Shown here: positions 14,346 to 19,458 of the stretch, one piece after another
How positions within the stretch are numbered: the stretch's first letter is position 1
Layout: each line of letters begins with the position of its first letter
NCBI GenBank assembly: GCA_030600625.1
Contig: JAUVLS010000004.1
Location: forward strand, 1-19,458
DNA from: Bacteroidales bacterium
GTDB lineage: Bacteria > Bacteroidota > Bacteroidia > Bacteroidales > UBA12077
Length of the DNA stretch: 19,458 nt
Direction: 5' to 3'
Position numbers and translations under genes: made by a program
The notes under the pieces: generated by a model
The model's input: only the letters and a program-made list of their open reading frames with translations
Told to the model about the DNA's origin: nothing
Database searches by the model: none

Positions 14346-14355
14346 TACCTCCTTT
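14346..14355 (-). promoter_or_regulatory. Unusually strong Shine-Dalgarno sequence
   Basis: On the minus strand AAAGGAGGT stands about 4 bases before the ATG at 14341-14343. No other well-defined gene in this window has a comparable site, and Bacteroidota genes generally lack them. It fixes the start of the coiled-coil gene and suggests strong translation. Confidence 0.75.
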
Positions 14356-14376
14356 TTAAAAGATTAATTAAAATAA

Positions 14377-14458
14377 ATTATAGTGTAAAGATAAGGTGGG
14401 TTAATATCATCAACTGCCACCTAAGTTGCACAACATGAATTTATTTTAAAAAAATCTT
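14377..14458 (-). promoter_or_regulatory. Promoter with shared operator element, copy 1 (coiled-coil operon)
   Basis: A TATAAT box (14377-14382, minus strand) is preceded, after exactly 17 bp, by a 46-bp block (14400-14445) that recurs upstream of the EcsC gene at 16734-16779 with only two mismatches; similarity continues through an A-run to about 14458. The block holds the dyad CAACT-N8-AGTTG (14411-14428) and GTTG-CA-CAAC (14425-14434). The first arm of a further dyad (GTTAAT-ATC-ATCAAC, 14400-14414) has one change relative to copy 2. The position relative to the -10 box fits an activator or repressor site; the Crp/Fnr protein encoded at 16853-17569 is the nearest candidate. Confidence 0.7.
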
Positions 14459-14476
14459 AATGTTTCCATTCACGTT

Positions 14477-15295
14477 TTAATTATTATAAGAAGAATCAAG
14501 TCTGTTTAGTTCCTGTAATTTTTTAACTACTTGTGTTGTAACTTTTCCAGGGATGAATTTTACTGTATTTACTATTACTATATTAAGAAATCCCGGTATT
14601 GCAATTCTTTTACCCTTGTTTAAAGCTTTATACCCATATTTGGCAACATCTTTAGATGAGGAAAGTAAATTTAGTTTAGCCAGTTTGGAATCTTTACTTC
14701 CTACTTTGTCTTGGAATCCTGTTTTTGTAGGACCGGGGCATAAAGTTGTAACCGTAACCCCTGTTCCTTCTAATTCGCTTGCTATTGCTTCAGAAAAAGA
14801 TTGAACATAAGCTTTGCTTGCATAATAAACCGCCATGTGCGGACCGGGTTGAAAAGCTGCCATTGATGAAACATTTAATATTTTTCCTTCTTTTTTGTCA
14901 ACCATTTCCTTTAAATATAATTTGGTCAATTCTGTTAGTGAGACAATATTAATTTGCATAATTTGCGATATTTTCGTTATATCCTCGTTATTAAAAATTT
15001 CAAAATCGCCTATTCCTGCATTATTTACCAAAACATCAACAATAATTTGTTTTTTTACTGTTTCACGAAATATTTTGAGTGATGCATTTGGAACTGACAA
15101 ATCTTGTTCAATTATTAAAATATCTATATCATATTTATTATTAAGATATTCTTTTATTTCTTTTAGTTCACTCATACTTAGTGCTATTAAAACTAAATTA
15201 TATGAATCCTCAGCAAATAATTTTGTCAATTCATATCCAATACCCTTTGTGGCGCCTGTGATTAATGCTGTTTTTTCTGTTTTGTAATTATTCAT
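14477..15295 (-). CDS. Short-chain dehydrogenase/reductase (SDR), classical type
   Basis: A 272-residue classical SDR. TGATKGIG (14-21) is the NAD(P)-binding glycine motif, NNAG is at 91-94, the catalytic Ser is in NVSS (about 143-144), and Y157-x3-K161 lies in VYYASK. CPGPTKTGF follows as in the DltE/YqjQ-like branch of SDRs acting on lipophilic ketones or alcohols. The C-terminal tail (about 230-272) is hydrophobic then basic and could associate with membrane. The substrate is unknown. It lies downstream of the PAP2 gene (62-bp gap) and upstream of the shared operator of the coiled-coil operon. Whether it is in the same regulon is unclear; its own upstream region lacks the 46-bp element. 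Confidence 0.9.
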   Translation of the reverse strand: MNNYKTEKTALITGATKGIGYELTKLFAEDSYNLVLIALSMSELKEIKEYLNNKYDIDILIIEQDLSVPNASLKIFRETVKKQIIVDVLVNNAGIGDFEIFNNEDITKISQIMQINIVSLTELTKLYLKEMVDKKEGKILNVSSMAAFQPGPHMAVYYASKAYVQSFSEAIASELEGTGVTVTTLCPGPTKTGFQDKVGSKDSKLAKLNLLSSSKDVAKYGYKALNKGKRIAIPGFLNIVIVNTVKFIPGKVTTQVVKKLQELNRLDSSYNN

Positions 15296-15357
15296 TATTT
15301 ATACATTTAAAAAAAATCTTAATGTTTTCGATGTGAAATTAATAATTCAAATAAAAA

Positions 15358-15819
15358 TTAAGAAACCAGGTGAAATTTAAATATAAAGGCTACAGCAATA
15401 CCTACAATGGTACCTACCAATACTTCTACCGGAGTATGTCCCAACAACTCTTTTAACTGCTCCTCACTAAAACGTTCATCAACAAGCTTACTTAAAGAAG
15501 CCCCCAGACGGTTTAACACACTCGCCTGTTTCCCCGCAGCTCTTCTAATCCCTGCCGCATCATGTAATACAATGATAGCAAATACAATACTAACTGCAAA
15601 AAGTGGTGTTACCGTTCCATAGACAATTCCAACCGAAGTGGCCAAAGCACTTACCGTTGATGAATGGGAACTGGGCATGCCTCCTGTTTCCCAGAAACGT
15701 CTTATACTTAATTTTTTATCAATGATAATACTAACAACAACTTTATAAAATTGAGCAATAAACCATGCCACAAAAACTACATCTAAAATATTGTTTCCAA
15801 GAATAATCCCTTTTTCCAT
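15358..15819 (-). CDS. Divergent PAP2 family (DUF212) integral membrane protein
   Basis: A 153-residue membrane protein with the DUF212/divergent-PAP2 pattern: GGMPSSHSS (46-54), LHDAAGIRRAAGKQASVLN (85-103) and LKELLGHTPVEVLVG (122-136), with hydrophobic helices at about 10-30, 55-85 and 131-150. PSSHSS and LLGHTP keep the His-containing blocks of phosphatidic-acid phosphatase/vanadium-peroxidase enzymes, so a membrane phosphatase acting on a lipid phosphate is plausible, although the family's activity is poorly defined. It sits 84 bp after the EcsC gene, same strand, so cotranscription is possible. Confidence 0.9.
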   Translation of the reverse strand: MEKGIILGNNILDVVFVAWFIAQFYKVVVSIIIDKKLSIRRFWETGGMPSSHSSTVSALATSVGIVYGTVTPLFAVSIVFAIIVLHDAAGIRRAAGKQASVLNRLGASLSKLVDERFSEEQLKELLGHTPVEVLVGTIVGIAVAFIFKFHLVS

Positions 15820-15903
15820 AAATTAACTGATTTACATTCTACAAATGTGTTTATTAAAACAGAGCTCAAATAATTTCTTCTTTGGCTTTTATCATTTTCA
15901 TTT

Positions 15904-16695
15904 CTATAATTCATCGTATGATTGTCTAATAAATTCTGCATCATATTTTCTTTCCAGTTTTCTTATTATAAAATGTCCTTTTGCCATATCTTGAAAATGG
16001 TCGATAAACATTGTATTAATTAAAGCACCGCCAGCAGCTCCAATTATTGGCAATGCTTGTGCGGCTGCTTTTTCCCCTATTTGAACTCCAAATCTTTGAG
16101 CGATGTTTGCTATAAATCTTAATAAAACAGGCGAACCTTTTTTTGCTATTCCTCTGGTTGCAATAAATTCATTCGTTTCCGCTATTGATTTTGCTAATGC
16201 AGAACGAACAACGAAATAACCAGTATCTAAACCATCATCAGATTTAGTCTCTCCACCAAAAGCAAAAACTTCTAAACAAGTTAATTTTGATTCCGTAGTA
16301 TTAATTTTTTCTCCTTGAGACCTTGCTATATCTGTAATCGAGCGTAACATAATCGAAGTTGATATTGGTAATTCAATTGCTAAAGCTGGAATTCCGAAAA
16401 ATCCACTAACACCACCTGATGCTGCTACGCCTAATTTGTGCAACACATTAGAAGTATTTTCCTTTGGAACATCTTTCATTGTTAATAATGTGCCTTCTGC
16501 AATTTTAAGCATTGTTTTAGTTGTAACATTTCCTATTTTGTTACGCCAATCAAATGGTAACATATCAAATCCTTTCTCAATTGGTGTTCCAATAAGATTT
16601 GTGAGTTTAATAGCAATTCCAGGATTCTCTAATAAAGCTTTTGCTATTATTAGTTCTTCTTTATCTGTTTTCGTTAACTTATTGCTTCTATTCAT
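15904..16695 (-). CDS. EcsC family protein
   Basis: A 263-residue protein from the ATG at 16695 (MNRSNKL); an in-frame ATG at 16722 would add nine residues but would start before the transcription start implied by the TATAAT box at 16711-16716, so it is rejected. The EcsC domain shows EKGFDMLPFDWRNKIGNVTT, then LHKLGVAASGGVSGFFGIPALAIELPISTSIMLRSITDIARSQGE, CLEVFAFGG, and a C-terminal GxxxGE-KAAAQALPIIGAAGGALIN hydrophobic stretch. Such proteins are named after Bacillus EcsC but their biochemical role is unknown; they may associate with membranes through the Gly/Ala-rich hydrophobic segments. It is the first gene after a promoter bearing the shared 46-bp operator. Confidence 0.87.
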   Translation of the reverse strand: MNRSNKLTKTDKEELIIAKALLENPGIAIKLTNLIGTPIEKGFDMLPFDWRNKIGNVTTKTMLKIAEGTLLTMKDVPKENTSNVLHKLGVAASGGVSGFFGIPALAIELPISTSIMLRSITDIARSQGEKINTTESKLTCLEVFAFGGETKSDDGLDTGYFVVRSALAKSIAETNEFIATRGIAKKGSPVLLRFIANIAQRFGVQIGEKAAAQALPIIGAAGGALINTMFIDHFQDMAKGHFIIRKLERKYDAEFIRQSYDEL

Positions 16696-16710
16696 ATTTA
16701 ATATATATTT

Positions 16711-16791
16711 ATTATAGTACAAAAATAAAGAAGGTTGATATCATCAACTGCCACCTAAGTTGCACAACAAGAATTTATTCAAAAAAAACTT
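16711..16791 (-). promoter_or_regulatory. Promoter with shared operator element, copy 2 (EcsC gene)
   Basis: The minus-strand TATAAT lies at 16711-16716 and the 46-bp shared block at 16734-16779, again 17 bp away, matching copy 1 at 14400-14445. In this copy the first dyad is perfect: GTTGAT-ATC-ATCAAC (16734-16748), close to an FNR box but with a 3-base rather than 4-base spacer. CAACT-N8-AGTTG (16745-16762) and GTTG-CA-CAAC (16759-16768) are also present. The A-rich tract after the block matches copy 1 apart from one base in length and a few changes. Confidence 0.7.
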
Positions 16792-16852
16792 TATTGATAT
16801 TCCTGAAAATGCGGATAAAGACAATAATGGTTTAGTCATGACAAATTTGCAA

Positions 16853-17569
16853 TTATGTAAGAAAAGAATTCGGTCTTTTAAATTCTTCCAACAATTTCTG
16901 AATGTTATTTATTTCAAGACTTTTCCTTTTTACCGTTAGTAATTGACTGTTTTTAAAATCTTGAATATGGCGGTTGACAACATTTCGTACACTGCCAATC
17001 ATTTTAGCAATCTGTTCATGTGAAAGATCGTTAATCAGAGATAGCTTTCTTGTATTGCTGTCAGTATTTCGTAGAATTAATTTAACTAATCTTGTCCATG
17101 TATCATATAGTACAAGATCAGAAGCAGATTCTTCAAAATACCGTAGTTGTTTCCCAAGGTAAGGAAGTAATGTTTTATTAAAATCAGGACGTGTATATAA
17201 CCATTCCCTTGCCACTTCAATAGGAGCTACTAATAACTCTAAATCATCTAATGCAGTGGCAATAATATCATGTTCTTTTTTATCAAGTAAACATATTACA
17301 TCATAGATGTCTCCCGGACCAAGAATGTCAATAATATATTCCCTGTCCGTATCAAAATTCATGACTGATATTTCCACTCTTCCTGAAATTATTACATAAA
17401 TATTATACAAGGTTGACTCAGATGTTAGCGGATAATCATCTTTCAGATATTTTTTACTATGAAACATTTCTAAAATTTCATGTAAAACATTATCCTCTAC
17501 TTCAGAGAAGTGAGGAGATTGTTTAAGACTATTAAAATAATAGGAATAATTTGTTGTTTCTTTTTTCAT
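16853..17569 (-). CDS. Crp/Fnr family transcriptional regulator
   Basis: A 238-residue regulator. Residues about 20-115 are the cyclic-nucleotide-binding-like barrel (YNIYVIISGRVEISVM, then DILGPGDIYDVICLL), which lacks the GEL and RS/RT signature for cAMP, so a different ligand or none is likely. There is no Cys cluster for an Fnr-type iron-sulphur centre. A dimerisation helix follows (about 128-155), then the winged HTH with DLSHEQIAKMIGSVRNVVNRHIQ (181-203), whose recognition helix SVRNVVNRHI matches the family. It lies upstream of the EcsC, PAP2, SDR and coiled-coil genes on the same strand, making it the natural candidate to bind the two shared operators, but no matching element precedes its own gene. 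Confidence 0.92.
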   Translation of the reverse strand: MKKETTNYSYYFNSLKQSPHFSEVEDNVLHEILEMFHSKKYLKDDYPLTSESTLYNIYVIISGRVEISVMNFDTDREYIIDILGPGDIYDVICLLDKKEHDIIATALDDLELLVAPIEVAREWLYTRPDFNKTLLPYLGKQLRYFEESASDLVLYDTWTRLVKLILRNTDSNTRKLSLINDLSHEQIAKMIGSVRNVVNRHIQDFKNSQLLTVKRKSLEINNIQKLLEEFKRPNSFLT

Positions 17570-17604
17570 TCTTCGGATATTATTTCATTTAATTCTAGAG
17601 AGTT

Positions 17605-17706
17605 TTACATTTTCATCTTATCCTTAAGCATCTTTAAATTATCATTAAATTCTTTCTGTATTGTCGAAAAATTAGTTCTTGTCTGCTTATTTGTTTTTTT
17701 TGAATA
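17605..17706 (-). other. In-frame open stretch after the patatin stop codon
   Basis: After the patatin TAA (17707-17709) the same frame stays open for 33 more codons to a TAA at 17605-17607. The residues are hydrophilic and Lys-rich with heptad-like spacing (FSTIQKEFNDNLKMLKDKMK). There is no plausible start codon before the final few residues, so it is not called as a gene; it may be a remnant of a longer C-terminus or simply chance. The 137-bp gap has no clear terminator. Confidence 0.25.
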
Positions 17707-18675
17707 TTAATCTATTCTATTTTTATACTCCTTAATGCTTTGAATAGCAGCATGTCTGCCAATTTCAACCAATTCCTCAGCTTTGTAAAAATCAAAAATA
17801 TCACATGATTCCCGAGATATATTTATTAAGATATCGGGCGGATATTTTTCTATCATCATTTTCGATATTTGATAAGTTAGTAAACCAACAGTTTCGTTCA
17901 TAAGGTTAAAATATCCTAATTTTTCATTTTTTGCTTTCGTATTATTTTTTTTCAATTCATTATGAAACATTTCAATCTTTGTAAGATATATTGATTGTCT
18001 TTTATCTTCTTCATCTTTTGAAATAAGCGGCTTATATACAGGAACATCAGCATTTACATGAACTACAACTAATATATCACCTTTGCTTCTTTTAACATGA
18101 TTAATGGGAGTAGGATTAATAACGCCTCCATCTACAAGGAGGGAGTTTTCTATTTTCACAGGTGTAAATACAGTAGGTATCGCAATTGATGCTCTTACTG
18201 CCTCATAAATACTCCCTTTTGAAAAAACTATTTCTTTCTTATTTGTAATATCTGTTGCTGTGGCTATATAGTTAATTTTTAGGTCTTCAATATTTGTATC
18301 AGGAATAAATTCTTTCATTTTTTCAAAAACTCTATCTCCTTTTACTAATCCTTGTGAACTAAATGTAAAATCAATAAATTTAATAACGTCTAATTTATCA
18401 AAACTGTATATCCAGTTTTTGTACTCTTGCATTTTTCCAATAGAATAAACAGCACCAACAAGAGCTCCCATAGAAGTTCCTGAAATTGATTTTATTTCAA
18501 AACCTTGTTTTTCCAGTTCTTCAATTACCCCAATGTGTGCAATTCCTCTTGCACCGCCTCCGGATAATACTAATGATATTGGTTGTTTTATTTTATTGTC
18601 TTCTTGTGCTTTTGTACTATTTGTGCTGATTAAAAGCACTGTTATCATTATAAAAATTAAATTTACTCGTTTCAT
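17707..18675 (-). CDS. Secreted patatin-like phospholipase
   Basis: A 322-residue protein with a signal peptide (hydrophobic residues 4-18, cleavage near TKAQ), so it acts in the periplasm or outer membrane. The patatin fold is complete: GGGARG oxyanion motif (39-44), nucleophile Ser68 in GTSMG (66-70), and catalytic Asp182 in VDGGVINP (181-188). It would hydrolyse acyl esters of phospholipids or other lipids, as in the RssA/PlpD-like group, although the C-terminal barrel found in PlpD is missing here. It begins 3 bp after a short remnant frame, and its own upstream region contains no recognisable operator. Confidence 0.92.
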   Translation of the reverse strand: MKRVNLIFIMITVLLISTNSTKAQEDNKIKQPISLVLSGGGARGIAHIGVIEELEKQGFEIKSISGTSMGALVGAVYSIGKMQEYKNWIYSFDKLDVIKFIDFTFSSQGLVKGDRVFEKMKEFIPDTNIEDLKINYIATATDITNKKEIVFSKGSIYEAVRASIAIPTVFTPVKIENSLLVDGGVINPTPINHVKRSKGDILVVVHVNADVPVYKPLISKDEEDKRQSIYLTKIEMFHNELKKNNTKAKNEKLGYFNLMNETVGLLTYQISKMMIEKYPPDILINISRESCDIFDFYKAEELVEIGRHAAIQSIKEYKNRID

Positions 18676-18678
18676 GAT

Positions 18679-18951
18679 TTATGATTTTATATTTTTTGAA
18701 ATTGTATTTTTTATTGTTTTTGTAATTAATTCATAATTTTTGAATACTGTCAGCCCTATTTGATGTCCTTCTTTTAAAAATTCTTTTATTGCTTTAGACG
18801 AGCTTGTTTTATCAAATTTTGTGGGATGTTTTAATCCATCTAACATTACATATTTGATTCTTTTACCTTCTGATTGATAATAAAGATTAATAAGTGTTTC
18901 TACTCCAAATCTTGAATGTTTCATTTTATCCAGAATCAGGAAAATATCTTT
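18679..18951 (-). pseudogene. C-terminal remnant of a probable family-2 glycosyltransferase
   Basis: An open frame of about 90 codons (an 81-residue ATG-started part at 18679-18924) resembles only the C-terminal end of GT2 enzymes of the dolichyl-phosphate-mannose-synthase type: DKMKHSRFGVETLINLYY, then KYVMLDGLKHPTKF, a conserved FGVE-(x)-LIN and GL-x-H pattern. A stop at 18952-18954 interrupts it right after an in-frame EKGL, and no glycosyltransferase catalytic (DXD) region is found before the flippase gene. It therefore looks like a truncated, decayed gene. The family match is from memory of the pattern and moderate. A genuine small protein is the alternative. It lies 3 bp before the patatin gene. 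Confidence 0.45.
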
Positions 18952-19002
18952 TTAAAGTCCTTTCTCACATAAAAAATTTAAACGGCTTGTATTTATAACT
19001 TA

Positions 19003-19458
19003 TTAAGATTTAATCTTTTTATTATTTACAATAGGCAACAAGACTAAAGCTATTATTCCTGTAATAAGGTAAACATGATTAGTAGCTGAATGTGCCATTA
19101 ACGAGAACACTTTTCCCACATCAGTTTCAACACCAAACAATAAAAGACATTGTATAACAACAAAATGCCATGCTCCCATTCCTGCCTGAACCGGTAGCAG
19201 AAATGCTAAAGTTGCTAATCCAAAAGTGAATGCTGCTGCTGTAAAGCCTAAATGCTGTGTTGGGGGATATGCCAGAAAGAGTACATAAAGCATAAGTAAC
19301 CAAATACCATAAATAAAAATAGATTGTGTTAAGTAAAGAAATTTGTTTTTTATATGATAAATAGATGTAAAGCCCTCGCGTAATTCTTGTTTTATTTTCT
19401 TAATCTTGTTTTTAAATTTCCTGATTATGAAATGTAAAATCACCAAACTAATGATAAT
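19003..19458 (-). CDS. Flippase-like/lysylphosphatidylglycerol synthase TM-region protein, C-terminal part (cut by window edge)
   Basis: About 150 C-terminal residues of a polytopic membrane protein; the frame is still open at 19458, so the real start lies outside the window. Membrane helices are visible at about FLYLTQSIFIYGIWLLMLYVLFLAY, LGFTAAAFTFGLATLAFLLPV and HVYLITGIIALVLLPIV. The signature FLLPVQAGMGAWHFVVIQCLLLFGV is typical of the YbhN/UPF0104 (LPG_synthase_TM, PF03706) flippase-like family of Bacteroidota. Such genes often neighbour glycosyltransferases, which fits the GT2 remnant just downstream. Possible role: movement of a polar lipid or of a glycolipid precursor across the inner membrane; substrate unknown. 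Confidence 0.82.
   Translation of the reverse strand: MIISLVILHFIIRKFKNKIKKIKQELREGFTSIYHIKNKFLYLTQSIFIYGIWLLMLYVLFLAYPPTQHLGFTAAAFTFGLATLAFLLPVQAGMGAWHFVVIQCLLLFGVETDVGKVFSLMAHSATNHVYLITGIIALVLLPIVNNKKIKS

Noticed and set aside
14444..15327. Short direct repeat of about 21 bp (TTT, A-run, TCTTAATGTTT at 14444-14465 and 15306-15327)
   Set aside because: AT-rich and short, with an A-run of variable length; may be chance or a minor shared leader feature, too weak to interpret.
16734..16748. True FNR box before the EcsC gene
   Set aside because: TTGAT and ATCAA half-sites are spaced by 3 rather than 4 bases, copy 1 lacks one half-site, and the adjacent regulator has no Cys cluster, so oxygen-sensing FNR control cannot be claimed.
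17570..17706. Autoregulatory copy of the shared operator upstream of the Crp/Fnr gene
   Set aside because: No block similar to 14400-14445 or 16734-16779 is present there.
1..19458. CRISPR array, tRNA or rRNA genes, insertion sequence
   Set aside because: No regularly spaced direct repeats, cloverleaf-like segments, rRNA-like sequence or transposase-like protein were found on reading both strands.

Overview
This is a low-GC, AT-rich bacterial window that looks like Bacteroidota, probably a Bacteroidales/Marinilabiliales-type marine or sediment organism. The reasons are the protein families, the scarcity of Shine-Dalgarno sequences, short tail-to-tail gene spacing, and palindromic intergenic repeats rich in TGGAATA and CCTGCC motifs. 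No rRNA, tRNA, CRISPR array, transposase or phage gene was seen. The taxonomic call is an inference from protein flavour only.

Positions 1-4250 form the edge of a small acyl/polyketide-like biosynthetic locus. On the minus strand, in transcription order, are a hotdog thioesterase, a crotonase, an AcpS-like phosphopantetheinyl transferase, a second crotonase and the N-terminus of a ketoacyl synthase III. A palindromic repeat of about 106 bp sits between the AcpS-like gene and the second crotonase. Divergent from them is a class-I O-methyltransferase followed by a small DUF5808 membrane protein. The rest of the cluster lies beyond position 1, so the product cannot be named.

Positions 4448-8017 hold a secreted esterase, an LpxL-like lysophospholipid acyltransferase and a convergent long-chain acyl-CoA ligase whose 3' end overlaps the acyltransferase by 12 bp. 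A nest of inverted repeats lies immediately upstream of the ligase.

Positions 8199-12674 carry an unrecognised secreted protein, then a membrane-anchored AlbA_2 (Schlafen-like) protein, a UbiB/AarF-type kinase and a phasin-like coiled-coil protein. The last two genes overlap by 11 bp. A strong terminator (12780-12815) separates this group from the next.

Positions 12832-17569 contain two coiled-coil proteins, an SDR oxidoreductase, a divergent PAP2 membrane protein, an EcsC-family protein and a Crp/Fnr-type regulator. The first coiled-coil gene and the EcsC gene share a near-identical 46-bp element (2 mismatches) placed exactly 17 bp upstream of a TATAAT box. This is the most notable signal in the window: an apparent operator shared by two promoters of a small regulon, with a candidate regulator next door.

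Positions 17707-19458 hold a secreted patatin-like phospholipase, the decayed C-terminal remnant of what looks like a family-2 glycosyltransferase, and the C-terminal half of a flippase-like (lysylphosphatidylglycerol synthase TM) protein running off the right edge. Lipid and envelope chemistry recurs throughout the window.
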